From Azorhizobium caulinodans ORS 571 (GTDB lineage Bacteria; Pseudomonadota; Alphaproteobacteria; Rhizobiales; Xanthobacteraceae): a DNA stretch of 64,000 nucleotides. The stretch's first letter is position 1. Every line of letters starts with the position of its first letter. The notes below the pieces were generated by a model. That model was not told the DNA's origin and did not search any database. It saw only the letters and a list, made by a program, of their open reading frames with translations. The position numbers and the translations under genes are program-made. The stretch is taken from assembly GCF_000010525.1 (NCBI RefSeq), contig NC_009937.1, positions 434,001 through 498,000 on the forward strand, read 5' to 3'. Of the stretch, positions 38,201 to 48,176 are shown one piece after another.

Positions 38201-38652
38201 CGCTGCCCATCCGCCCCGCCCGACCCGAGGACCGCGCCGCCATCGAAGCGCTGGTCCATGCCGCCTATTCGCCTTATGTCGCGCGCAACGGGCTGCTGCC
38301 CGGCCCCATGCGCGACGATTACGGCCAACTCATCGGAGAAGGCCGGGTCCATGTGGCGGAGGCGGATGGCGCGATCGCCGGCCTCTTGGTCCTGCTGCCA
38401 CAGGACGATGCCCTGCTGCTCGACAATGTGGCGGTGGACCCCGCGCGGCACGGCACCGGCATCGGCCGCGCGCTGCTCCTGTTTGCAGAGGAGAGCGCCC
38501 GTGCCGCCGGCTATGGCGCGATCCGGCTCTACACGCAGGAGATCATGGTCGAGAATGTCGCGCTCTATAGCCGCATCGGCTATCGCGAGACCCACCGGGC
38601 CGAGGAGAAGGGCCTGAAGCGCATCTACATGCTGAAGACGCTCGCAGCCTGA
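38197..38652 (+). CDS. GNAT family N-acetyltransferase
   Basis: A 151-residue acetyltransferase. The CoA loop is VDPARHGTGIGRALLLFAEE, followed by IRLYTQEIMVENVALYSRIG. It overlaps the GGDEF-EAL gene by 4 bp (ATGA), so the two are co-translated, although a functional link is only inferred. The substrate is unknown. Confidence 0.9.
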   Translation: MTLPIRPARPEDRAAIEALVHAAYSPYVARNGLLPGPMRDDYGQLIGEGRVHVAEADGAIAGLLVLLPQDDALLLDNVAVDPARHGTGIGRALLLFAEESARAAGYGAIRLYTQEIMVENVALYSRIGYRETHRAEEKGLKRIYMLKTLAA

Positions 38653-38668
38653 TCGTCGATGCACCGGG

Positions 38669-38680
38669 CCCCCCCCCCCC
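38669..38680. repeat. C12 homopolymer tract
   Basis: Twelve consecutive C residues, 86 bp upstream of the pepsin-like protease start and flanked by GG on both sides. Runs of this length are prone to slipped-strand changes. Confidence 0.85.
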
Positions 38681-38765
38681 GGCAGGTCCGGAATGTGTGG
38701 TATGAAGGGGCCTCCAGCCGGCCGGCGAACGCCACATCGGACCGGCATGCGCGAGGGCCTGATCC

Positions 38766-39863
38766 ATGAACCGATTGTTCCGGCACGGTCTGTGCCTCGC
38801 TCTGGCCGTGGGTCTCGCGCTGCCGGCCGGGATGGCACCGGCCGCCGCGCAGATGGCGGGGCCCGATCTCTCCGCCGCGACCGGCGCTGTCTTCCTCCCC
38901 TTCCTCAATGCGCCGGCGCCGGGCGAAGCCATCGCCCGCACGCCCAAGCTGGAGATCCGCTTCCCCGGCGGGCGCAAGCGCCGGGCGGTGATGGATACCG
39001 GGTCCACCGGCGTCGTCGTCTCGGCCAATCTCATTCCCAACCTCAGCCAGCTGCCGCAACTCGGGCCTGGCTCGCTCACCTATTCCAGCTCCGGCCAGAT
39101 CGAGAAGGGCGTGTGGGTCCAGACACCGCTCACCCTGCGGGGAGCCGACGGCACCCGCGTCACCACCCGGCCCATGCCCGTGCTGGCGGTGCAGGAAGTC
39201 GCCTGCATGCCCAAGGCGCGGCGCTGCCGGCCCAATCCGAACCCGACGCACATCGCCATGGTGGGCGTGGGCTTTGCCCGCCAGCATGACCATCAGGCCC
39301 AGAGCACGCCGGATCACAATCCGCTGCTCAGCATCGAGGGCATGGGCGCGCCTGGCCAGCCGGGTGCCATGCGCCGGGGCTATGTGGTCTCCCGCGCCGG
39401 CGTGCTGGTGGGCCTCGACGTCCCGAGCACGCAGGGCTTCACCTTCCTGAAGCTGGAGAAGAGCCCGATCTATCCGGACTGGCAGGCGGTGCCGGGCTGC
39501 CTGTCGGTGGCTGGGCGCACGCCGCCCGCCTGCGGGACGATGCTCATGGATACGGGCGTCACCACCATGTATCTCAAGGTGCCGCCCGAGCAACTGTCGG
39601 GCCTGACCGCGCCCGATGCCAAGGACCAGCCGGCGCTCGTGCCCGGTACCAGCGTGTCCGTCTCCGTAACCGGCGCACAGGGCATTAGCTACAGCTTTGC
39701 GGCGGGGGACACCGCGAACCCGGTGGCGCCGCTCAACGTGGTGCTGGTGGGCCGGGACACCAATCCGACGCCTTTCGTGAACACGTCCGTCCGCTTCCTC
39801 AACGGCTTCGATTATCTCTATGACGCCGACGGCGGCTATGTGGGCTTCCGGCCGCTGAAATGA
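38766..39863 (+). CDS. Pepsin-like (A1-type) exported aspartic protease
   Basis: A 365-residue protein with a signal peptide (about residues 1-29, ending AAAQ). It has two aspartic protease signatures: [13 protein letters not shown] (Asp77) and [12 protein letters not shown] (Asp262). They are 185 residues apart, very close to the spacing in pepsin, which implies a bilobed single-chain enzyme, not a dimeric retropepsin. A small Cys cluster ([14 protein letters not shown], and GCLS..ACG) may form periplasmic disulfides. A hairpin follows the stop. Bacterial pepsin homologues are known but uncommon; the substrate is unknown, and proteolytic activity is an inference. Confidence 0.75.
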   Translation: MNRLFRHGLCLALAVGLALPAGMAPAAAQMAGPDLSAATGAVFLPFLNAPAPGEAIARTPKLEIRFPGGRKRRAVMDTGSTGVVVSANLIPNLSQLPQLGPGSLTYSSSGQIEKGVWVQTPLTLRGADGTRVTTRPMPVLAVQEVACMPKARRCRPNPNPTHIAMVGVGFARQHDHQAQSTPDHNPLLSIEGMGAPGQPGAMRRGYVVSRAGVLVGLDVPSTQGFTFLKLEKSPIYPDWQAVPGCLSVAGRTPPACGTMLMDTGVTTMYLKVPPEQLSGLTAPDAKDQPALVPGTSVSVSVTGAQGISYSFAAGDTANPVAPLNVVLVGRDTNPTPFVNTSVRFLNGFDYLYDADGGYVGFRPLK

Positions 39864-39892
39864 CGAAGGGGCGGATCACTCCGCCCCTTCGT
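39863..39892. terminator. Bidirectional hairpin between convergent genes
   Basis: Perfect 13-bp stem: ACGAAGGGGCGGA (39863-39875), loop TCAC, TCCGCCCCTTCGT (39880-39892). There is no U-tract, but it lies exactly between the protease and hydroxylase stops. Confidence 0.6.
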
Positions 39893-39912
39893 ATCGTCTG
39901 GTCGGTGAAAGA

Positions 39913-42093
39913 TCAGGAACCGATGGTCTGCCGGTTGAAGGGCAGGTTGAGCATCGGCTTGCCCGTGGCCGCGAACAGCGCGTTGGCCACCGCCGGCCCG
40001 ATGGGCGGCACGCCGGGCTCGCCGATGCCCGTGGGCTTCTCGGTGGAGGGCACGATATGCACCTCCACCTTGGGCATCTGCGACATGCGCAGCGGCTCGT
40101 AGGTATCGAAATTGGCCTGGTCCACCTGGCCGTCGGTCAGCGTGATGGCGTCCTGCATCACATGGCCGAGGCCGAAGCCGACGCCGCCTTCCACCTGCGC
40201 CCGCACCACGTCGGGATTGACCACGAAACCGCAGTCCACCGCCGCCACCACGCGATCAACCCGGTAGCCCTTCTCCAGCAGCGTGATCTCCGCCACTTCG
40301 GCCACATAGGTGTTGAAGCTCTTGTGGGCGGCAACGCCCCGGAAGCGGCCCTTCTCCAGCGTGGTGCCCCAGCGCGCCTTCTCGGCCGCCAGCGCCAGCA
40401 CCGCCTTGAGGCGCGGGTCCTTCAGGATCTCCATCCGGAACGCCACCGGGTCCTTGCCGGCGGCCTTGGCGAGCTGGTCGATCATCACCTCCACCGCATA
40501 AGCGGTGTGGGTGTGGCCGACCGAGCGCCACCACAGCACCGGCACCCCCACCTTGGGGCTGGTGAGCTCCACATGCAGGTTGGGAATGGCGTAGCCCATG
40601 CCCGCCGCGCCCTCGATGGAGGTGGCGTCGATATTGTTCACCACCATCATCTTCTCGAAGAGGGTGCCCGAGAGGATGGACTGGCCGACCACATGGTGCT
40701 TCCACGCCACCGGCTTGCCGGAGGCATCCACCGCCGCCTTCACCCGGTGCAGATACATGGGGCGGTAGTAGCCCGCCTTCATGTCGTCCTCGCGGGTCCA
40801 CACCAGCTTCACCGGCACGCCCTTGCCGTGGGCCTTGGCGATGGCCACGGCCTCCACCACGAAGTCGGCATTGGCGACCGCGCGGCGGCCGAAGCTGCCG
40901 CCCGCCCAGAGGCTGTTGATGGTCACCTTGTCGACGCTGGTGCCCGCCGCCGCCGCCGCGCCGGGGGCGTCGGCGGAGGGGAATTGCGAGGCGGTCCAGA
41001 TGGTCACCTGATCACCGGTGATCTGGGCCACCGCATTCATGGGCTCCATGGGCGCGTGCGCGAGGAAGGGAAATTCGAAATCCGCCTCCACCACCTTCAC
41101 GCCGGGCGCCTTGAAGGCGTCCTCCACATTGCCTTCGGTCTCGGCCACGTTGCCAGGCTTGCCCAGCAGCGCGCGATATTCCTCGCGCAGCGCATCGGTG
41201 CCGCGCTTCTCCGCCTTGGCTTCGTCCCACTCCACCTTCAGGGCGTTGCGGCCCTTCATGGCGGCATAGGTGGTCTTGGCCAGCACCGCGACGCCCTGCG
41301 GCACCACGACCACCGCCTCGACGCCCTTCACGGCGCGGGCGGCGGCATCGTCCACCTTCAGCGCCTTGGCGCCGAAGCGCGGGGGATGGGCCACCACCGC
41401 CACCAGCATGCCGGGCAGCTTCACGTCCTGCGTATAGGTGGCGGTGCCCGTGGTCTTGAGGAGGTTGTCCACGCGGTGCGTGCCCTCCTTGCCCACCAGC
41501 GCGTAATTGGCCGCCTTCTTGAGCGGCGGGTCCTGCGGCACCGGCTCGCGCGCGGCCGAGGCGGCGAGTTCGCCGAAGGTGGCGGTCTTCGGGCCGGCCA
41601 TCAGCGTGCCGGAGGTGATGGTGATGGCATCCGCCGGCACGTTGAGCGCCTTGGCGCCCGCCGCCAGAAGCATGGCGCGGGCCGCAGCACCCGCCCGGCG
41701 ATAGACGTCGAAGCTTGCCGCCATGGAAGTGGAGCCGCCGGTGCCCTGCGCGCCGCCGAAGGCGGCATTGCCATAGACCTTGGGGTCGAGCGGGGCGAAC
41801 TCGGTCTTCACCTTGGAGAGGTCGGCGTCCAGTTCCTCCGCCACCAGCGTGGCAAAGCCCGTGGTGGTGCCCTGGCCGAGGTCGAGATGCTTCACCACCA
41901 CCGTGATGGTGCCGTCCGGCGCGATGCGCACGAAGGGATTGATGCTGGCGGCGGCGGCATCCGTCGCCGCGGCGGCGGGGCCGGTGGGCAGGATGTCGGT
42001 GCCGATGACGAGGCCGATGCCGACCCCGCCCATGGCCCTGAGGATGGCGCGGCGCGAGAGACCGGCTTCGGCGGCTTTGAGAATGGCATTCAT
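39913..42093 (-). CDS. iorB: Molybdopterin-binding hydroxylase subunit (IorB-like)
   Basis: A 726-residue large subunit of a xanthine-oxidase-family molybdenum hydroxylase. The N-terminus has a Tat-like signal ([20 protein letters not shown]). Family segments include [38 protein letters not shown] and [20 protein letters not shown]. The Ior-type enzymes lack an FAD subunit and pass electrons through the small FeS subunit to a cytochrome. The isoquinoline name is only the family label; the real substrate is unknown. The small subunit gene is 3 bp upstream. Confidence 0.9.
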   Translation of the reverse strand: MNAILKAAEAGLSRRAILRAMGGVGIGLVIGTDILPTGPAAAATDAAAASINPFVRIAPDGTITVVVKHLDLGQGTTTGFATLVAEELDADLSKVKTEFAPLDPKVYGNAAFGGAQGTGGSTSMAASFDVYRRAGAAARAMLLAAGAKALNVPADAITITSGTLMAGPKTATFGELAASAAREPVPQDPPLKKAANYALVGKEGTHRVDNLLKTTGTATYTQDVKLPGMLVAVVAHPPRFGAKALKVDDAAARAVKGVEAVVVVPQGVAVLAKTTYAAMKGRNALKVEWDEAKAEKRGTDALREEYRALLGKPGNVAETEGNVEDAFKAPGVKVVEADFEFPFLAHAPMEPMNAVAQITGDQVTIWTASQFPSADAPGAAAAAGTSVDKVTINSLWAGGSFGRRAVANADFVVEAVAIAKAHGKGVPVKLVWTREDDMKAGYYRPMYLHRVKAAVDASGKPVAWKHHVVGQSILSGTLFEKMMVVNNIDATSIEGAAGMGYAIPNLHVELTSPKVGVPVLWWRSVGHTHTAYAVEVMIDQLAKAAGKDPVAFRMEILKDPRLKAVLALAAEKARWGTTLEKGRFRGVAAHKSFNTYVAEVAEITLLEKGYRVDRVVAAVDCGFVVNPDVVRAQVEGGVGFGLGHVMQDAITLTDGQVDQANFDTYEPLRMSQMPKVEVHIVPSTEKPTGIGEPGVPPIGPAVANALFAATGKPMLNLPFNRQTIGS

Positions 42094-42096
42094 GGC

Positions 42097-42558
42097 TCAG
42101 GCCTCCAGCCGGCGGGCGGCGTCGTGGATGGCGGCGCGGACGCGCTGGTAGGTGGCACAGCGGCAGACATTGCCGTCCATGGCGGCGTCGATGTCGGCGT
42201 CCGTGGGCTTCTTGTTGTCGGTGAGCAGCGCCACGGCGGACATGATCTGGCCGGACTGGCAATAGCCGCACTGGACCACATCGAGCTGACGCCAGGCCGC
42301 CTGGACGGCCTCGGCCTCGCGGCTCTTCAGGCCCTCGATGGTGGTGACCTTGGCGTCGCCAACGTCGCCGATGGCGGTCTGGCAGGAGCGAACGGCGGCG
42401 CCGTCCACATGCACCGTGCAGGCGCCGCAGAGGGCCTGGCCGCAGCCGAACTTGGTGCCGGTGAGGTCCAGTTCGTCGCGCAGCACCCAGAGAAGGGGCG
42501 TGTCCGGCTCGGCCTCGACCGTCCGGGTCTGGCCGTTGATGGAAAGGGTGATGGGCAT
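42097..42558 (-). CDS. iorA: (2Fe-2S)-binding hydroxylase subunit (IorA-like)
   Basis: A 153-residue electron-transfer subunit. The plant-ferredoxin-type cluster ligands are in [18 protein letters not shown] plus RSCQ, and the second cluster in [11 protein letters not shown] and CRCATYQRV. It passes electrons from the molybdenum cofactor of the adjacent large subunit. A large nested dyad and a palindrome lie in the 155-bp gap upstream, next to an HxlR regulator gene on the same strand. Confidence 0.93.
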   Translation of the reverse strand: MPITLSINGQTRTVEAEPDTPLLWVLRDELDLTGTKFGCGQALCGACTVHVDGAAVRSCQTAIGDVGDAKVTTIEGLKSREAEAVQAAWRQLDVVQCGYCQSGQIMSAVALLTDNKKPTDADIDAAMDGNVCRCATYQRVRAAIHDAARRLEA

Positions 42559-42613
42559 GGCGGGCTCCCTGCCGCCGGCTGAGGCGCGGCGGTTCGAAAA
42601 ACGAGCCTTACGT

Positions 42614-42653
42614 AATCACAACCTGGAGGCGTTCCAGAGTGTGATTTCGAAAT
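42614..42653. promoter_or_regulatory. Nested dyad plus palindrome upstream of iorA
   Basis: Outer arms AATCACA (42614-42620) / TGTGATT (42640-42646) enclose inner arms CTGGA (42623-42627) / TCCAG (42633-42637). The palindrome ATTTCGAAAT at 42644-42653 overlaps its end, and TTACGTAA sits at 42608-42615. It lies 56-95 bp before the iorA ATG. It is a likely operator for the neighbouring HxlR protein or another regulator; it lacks a U-tract, so a terminator is less likely. Confidence 0.55.
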
Positions 42654-42713
42654 GCTGCGTTCACGAAATGGAGGTGATCCGCCCCCACCGATCTCGGGAG
42701 ACGTTCCGTACTG

Positions 42714-43142
42714 TCAAAGCGCGACGGGGGCGTGACTCTCTGTCTGGCCTTGCGGAACGCCCTCGCCGGACGTGGCCCGGCGGTGGTCGAAGGCGGCGCG
42801 GGCGGCTTCCACATCCTTGATGTGCGCCTCCGCCCAACGGGACAGGGGCGTGAGGGTTTCCGCGAGCGAGGCCCCGAGGGGCGTGAGGGCATACTCGACC
42901 GTCACCGGCACCGTGGGGAAAGCCGTGCGGGTGACGAAGCCGTCGCGTTCCAGCGTCTTCAGCGTCTGCGAGAGGACCTTCTGCGACAGGCCCTGGATCT
43001 TCCGCCGCAGCGCGTTGAAGCGCTGGGGTTCGTCCGCCAGCAACTGCAGGATGAGCACGGCCCATTTGTCCGCGATCCGGTCGAGAATCTGGCGGGTGGG
43101 GCAATCGGCGGCATAGGTGTTCGGCGGGAGATCGGTCTGCAT
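42714..43142 (-). CDS. HxlR family transcriptional regulator
   Basis: A 142-residue winged-helix protein. It opens with DCPTRQILDRIADKWAVLIL, the HxlR hallmark including an N-terminal Cys that senses redox or electrophiles in some members. The recognition region is RFNALRRKIQGLSQKVLSQT and the wing is DGFVTRTAFPTVPVTVEYAL. It is divergent from an NmrA-like reductase and lies upstream of the iorAB genes on the same strand, so it may control both. Confidence 0.93.
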   Translation of the reverse strand: MQTDLPPNTYAADCPTRQILDRIADKWAVLILQLLADEPQRFNALRRKIQGLSQKVLSQTLKTLERDGFVTRTAFPTVPVTVEYALTPLGASLAETLTPLSRWAEAHIKDVEAARAAFDHRRATSGEGVPQGQTESHAPVAL

Positions 43143-43243
43143 CGGCGGCTCTATCGCGCTGCGGCGGGATCGTGAGGTTTCCAGACGGTGACCAGATCAC
43201 GCCAAGGTGCGTTCTTTACACCTGATACTAAAAAGGACATCTG

Positions 43244-43258
43244 GTTTCCATCGGAAAC
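43244..43258. promoter_or_regulatory. Palindrome in the HxlR/NmrA-like divergent region
   Basis: GTTTCC-ATC-GGAAAC, 6-bp perfect arms, 17 bp before the reductase ATG. HxlR regulators typically sit in such divergent promoters; direct binding here is inferred. Confidence 0.45.
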
Positions 43259-43275
43259 TTAAGGAACAGATCGTC

Positions 43276-43887
43276 ATGAAGATCGCAGTCATCGGCGCCT
43301 CGGGAAATGCCGGCGCCGAAATCACCGCCGAACTCGCCCGCCGCGGCCATCAGGTCACCGCCATCGCCCGCAATGCGGACAAGATCGCCAAGCTGCCCGG
43401 CGTGACGGCCGTAGCCGGCGATGCGGGCGATGCTGCCGGAATCGCCAAGCTGATCGCCGGCCATGATGCCGTGGTCAGCTCCATCCATTTCCTGGCCAGC
43501 GACGCGGATGAGCTGATTTCCGCGGTGAAGCAGGCAGGCGTGCCGCGCTATCTGGTGGTCGGCGGGGCCGGCAGCCTCGAGGTGGCGCCCGGGGTAAAGC
43601 TCTTCGATACGCCGGACTTCCCCGCGATCTACCTCGGCGAAGCCAAGGCGGGCGGCGCCTTCCTCGACAAGCTGAAGGCCGAGCCGGACCTCAACTGGAC
43701 CTTCCTCTCGCCCGCCGCTCTGTTCTTCCATGGCCCGCGCACCGGCACCTTCCGCGTCGGCGGTGACGGGCTTCTGGTGGCGGCGGATGGCAACAGCTCG
43801 ATCTCCTTCGCCGATTATGCCATCGCGCTGGCGGACGAGATCGAGACGCCGCGCCATCCCCGCGCGCGCTTCACCGTCGGCTACTGA
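43276..43887 (+). CDS. NmrA-like NAD(P)-binding oxidoreductase
   Basis: A 203-residue atypical short-chain reductase. The dinucleotide loop is MKIAVIGASGNAGAEITAEL, followed by VAGDAGDAAGIAKLIAGHDA and AGVPRYLVVGGAGSLEV. The catalytic Tyr-x3-Lys of classic SDRs is absent, typical of NmrA/HSCARG-type proteins that sense or use NAD(P)H. ATG 43276 follows AAGGAAC. It is divergent from the HxlR gene and is followed 8 bp later by a DsbA-type protein, suggesting a small redox-stress operon. Confidence 0.88.
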   Translation: MKIAVIGASGNAGAEITAELARRGHQVTAIARNADKIAKLPGVTAVAGDAGDAAGIAKLIAGHDAVVSSIHFLASDADELISAVKQAGVPRYLVVGGAGSLEVAPGVKLFDTPDFPAIYLGEAKAGGAFLDKLKAEPDLNWTFLSPAALFFHGPRTGTFRVGGDGLLVAADGNSSISFADYAIALADEIETPRHPRARFTVGY

Positions 43888-43894
43888 GGGCGTC

Positions 43895-44512
43895 ATGACC
43901 ATCCGCCTGCACTACATCCATGATCCGCTGTGCGGATGGTGCTACGCCGCCGCGCCGCTCGCCGAAGCTGCGGCCGCCGTTCCGGGCGTCGAGATCGTGC
44001 TGCATGGAGGCGGGCTCTTTCCGGAGCCCGCCCAACTCGCCCCGGCCATGGTGAGCCACATCCGCGCGGCGGACGCCCGCATCGCGCAGATGACCGGACA
44101 GGCGTTCGGGCGGCCCTATCTGGACGAATTGCTGCCGGACCCCGCCCTGCGCCTCCACTCGCTGCCGCCCATCGCGGCGGTGATGGCGGCCGAGGAACTG
44201 GCGGGGCAGGGGCTCGGGATGCACGTCGCCATCCAGCGCGCCCATTATGTGGACGGCAAAAGGGTGGTGGAGCCGGAAACGCTGGCCGATCTTGCGCAGG
44301 GACTGGGTCTCGACCGGGAGGGCTTCGTTTCGGCGCTCGGCCGCCAGCCCGTCGCCGATCATCTGTCGCAGACCCGCAGGCTCATGGCCCGCTTCGGGCT
44401 CGGCGGCTTTCCCGGCTTCGTGCGCGAGAGTGACGGTCGCTTCGACGTGCTGCCGCACACGCAGCTTTATGGCCAGCCGGGCAAGTTCGCGGACCTGCTG
44501 AAGGCAGGCTGA
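43895..44512 (+). CDS. DsbA family (FrnE-like) thiol oxidoreductase
   Basis: A 205-residue cytoplasmic thioredoxin-fold protein; there is no signal peptide. The active site CGWC is in HDPLCGWCYAAAPL near residue 13, and the cis-Pro loop is GFPGFVRES. This matches FrnE-type DsbA relatives rather than periplasmic DsbA. It follows the NmrA-like gene by 8 bp and probably shares its HxlR-controlled promoter. Confidence 0.9.
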   Translation: MTIRLHYIHDPLCGWCYAAAPLAEAAAAVPGVEIVLHGGGLFPEPAQLAPAMVSHIRAADARIAQMTGQAFGRPYLDELLPDPALRLHSLPPIAAVMAAEELAGQGLGMHVAIQRAHYVDGKRVVEPETLADLAQGLGLDREGFVSALGRQPVADHLSQTRRLMARFGLGGFPGFVRESDGRFDVLPHTQLYGQPGKFADLLKAG

Positions 44513-44518
44513 CCGCGC

Positions 44519-44549
44519 AAAAGAAAAGGGAGCCGGCGAACCGGCTCCC
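44519..44549 (-). terminator. Rho-independent terminator of groESL
   Basis: Minus strand: GGGAGCCGG, TTCG tetraloop, CCGGCTCCC, then TTTTCTTTT. A textbook terminator, placed after the groL tail repeats and just before the convergent DsbA-like stop. Confidence 0.92.
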
Positions 44550-44560
44550 TCCTACGCATA

Positions 44561-46721
<2,161 letters not shown>

Positions 46722-46765
46722 AGGCCTGATCCTCTCGGGCAGTGAAGCGAGGCGCGCTCGCATTG

Positions 46766-46792
46766 CTGGCACTCACCGGATGGGAGTGCCAA
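46766..46792 (-). promoter_or_regulatory. CIRCE operator of groESL
   Basis: On the minus strand TTGGCACTC, 9-bp spacer, GAGTGCCAG. It matches the HrcA-binding CIRCE consensus (TTAGCACTC-N9-GAGTGCTAA) with G/C at the variable position. It lies 45 bp before the groS start. Confidence 0.9.
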
Positions 46793-47091
46793 ACTCGGCC
46801 CGGAGATAAGGTCGGCCACTCGCCGCGTCAAGGCGGATGGACAACACATCGCAGCAGAAATGGGCGGCGCTGGGGCGGACGCCTCACGGGATCGCGACGG
46901 CAGGTTCGGGAACCAAGTGGTAACTTCGTCTGTCTTAAGCTCTTGCTTCAGCGGGCGTGGCGACCGCCGGCAGCGGCGCGGGTGGCTCCGGGTCGACGCC
47001 GCATCCGCCCCGTTCTATGGTCCGTCCGCTACCGTTCGCCTGGGGAGCGGCCTTCCCCGATATCTGGGCTCTCGCGCCTCGGAGTAGTTGA

Positions 47092-47610
47092 ATGCCTCAG
47101 TCGTCCATCCGTCCGGTTCGCGCGGATGTCGCTTCAGGAAAACGCCGTTCGCTGGGCGCGATCGCGGCCGTCACGTGCGCGGGCCTGCTGCTGGCCGCCT
47201 GCGCCACCACGGAGGCGCCGCCGCCCCCGCCGCCGCCCGGCCCGCCCCAGTATACGAGCCCGATCCCGGCCTCGAGCCTCGTGGGCCGCTACGGTCTTGC
47301 GGCCTACCACCGCCCCGAGGATGCCGGGCGCACCGAGGCACAGGCCCGCGCCCAGTGCTCCAACCCCTACATCATCACCGCCGGCCCCAATGGCGGCGTC
47401 ATGATGTATCTGGCCGACGATCCGAAGCTGACGGAAGTGGTGTCCAAGGCCGCCGGCGGTCCCACCTACATCGGCCCGCCCGAGGATGCGGCCGGCGACG
47501 TGCGCGACCGGCAGGTGCTGCGCTGGGACGGCCATGTGCTGGTGCTCAAGTGGGTGGATCCGGAAGTGAACAAGCGCTACGGCACCATGGTCTATGTGCG
47601 CTGCAACTGA
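47092..47610 (+). CDS. Proline-rich lipoprotein of unknown function
   Basis: A 172-residue protein with a lipoprotein signal: LLLAACATT places the lipid-modified Cys at residue 37. A Pro tract (residues about 44-51) links it to a globular domain (SSLVGRYGLAAYHRPEDAGR, GGVMMYLADDPKLTEVVSKA). It probably sits in the outer membrane or periplasmic leaflet. A strong terminator follows. About 300 bp upstream separate it from the groESL operator, with no other gene recognised there. Confidence 0.8.
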   Translation: MPQSSIRPVRADVASGKRRSLGAIAAVTCAGLLLAACATTEAPPPPPPPGPPQYTSPIPASSLVGRYGLAAYHRPEDAGRTEAQARAQCSNPYIITAGPNGGVMMYLADDPKLTEVVSKAAGGPTYIGPPEDAAGDVRDRQVLRWDGHVLVLKWVDPEVNKRYGTMVYVRCN

Positions 47611-47633
47611 TCCGGTCCGCGTCTGACAGTCTC

Positions 47634-47660
47634 AAAGCCCCGGCTCCGGCCGGGGCTTTT
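47634..47660 (+). terminator. Terminator after the lipoprotein gene
   Basis: 11-bp stem AAAGCCCCGGC (47634-47644), TCCG loop, GCCGGGGCTTT (47649-47659), ending in a T-run. Confidence 0.88.
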
Positions 47661-47734
47661 GCGTTTCGCCCGCCGTGCGGACCCGCGTGATCCGTCCGGG
47701 CCGCAGACCACGGTCGGGGCAGCCGATGCCGCGG

Positions 47735-48169
47735 TCAGTCCGGCAGAGTGGGACGCCCGTCCGCATCCAGTGGCCAGAAGGGATTGTGCGCCACTTCCCA
47801 CAGATGGCCGTCTGGATCGGCGAAATAGCCGGAATAGCCGCCCCAGAAGGCCCGCTGGGCGGGCTTTACGATTTCCGCGCCGAGGCGCGCCGCATGGGCG
47901 AGGGCGGCATCGACGCTCGCCTCGTCCGGCACGTTGAAGGCGAGCGTAGCGGCCGCGCGTCCCGCGTCCGCTTCGGCGTCAAGGCCCGCGTCCGCGGCGA
48001 GCGCCGCGCGCGGGAACAGGGACAAGGCGACGCCGCCCGCCTGAAAGAAGGACACCCCAGTCGTGGCGTGCTCCCGCCGCTCCAGCCCCATGGCCGCATA
48101 GAAAGCGGTGGCGCGGGGGAGATCGGCGACGCCGAGCGTGACGAGATGGAGCGCGAAGGCGGGTGGCAT
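47735..48169 (-). CDS. VOC superfamily (glyoxalase-like) protein
   Basis: A 144-residue protein with two paired beta-alpha-beta modules. It shows LHLVTLGVADLPRATAFYAA at the N-terminus and GYSGYFADPDGHLWEVAHNP near the C-terminus, where the Glu is a metal ligand. ATG 48169 is 7 bp downstream of the radical SAM gene, so the two are probably one transcript under the LexA box at 49552. The substrate is unknown; resistance or lyase roles occur in this superfamily. Confidence 0.88.
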   Translation of the reverse strand: MPPAFALHLVTLGVADLPRATAFYAAMGLERREHATTGVSFFQAGGVALSLFPRAALAADAGLDAEADAGRAAATLAFNVPDEASVDAALAHAARLGAEIVKPAQRAFWGGYSGYFADPDGHLWEVAHNPFWPLDADGRPTLPD

Positions 48170-48176
48170 CGGGACC

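Noticed and set aside
40057..42582. An 841-codon open frame antisense to iorAB
   Set aside because: It covers two well-supported hydroxylase genes and shows no domain.
42614..42646. The iorA upstream dyad as a Rho-independent terminator of the HxlR gene
   Set aside because: It lacks a U-tract on either strand and overlaps further palindromes, which fits an operator better.
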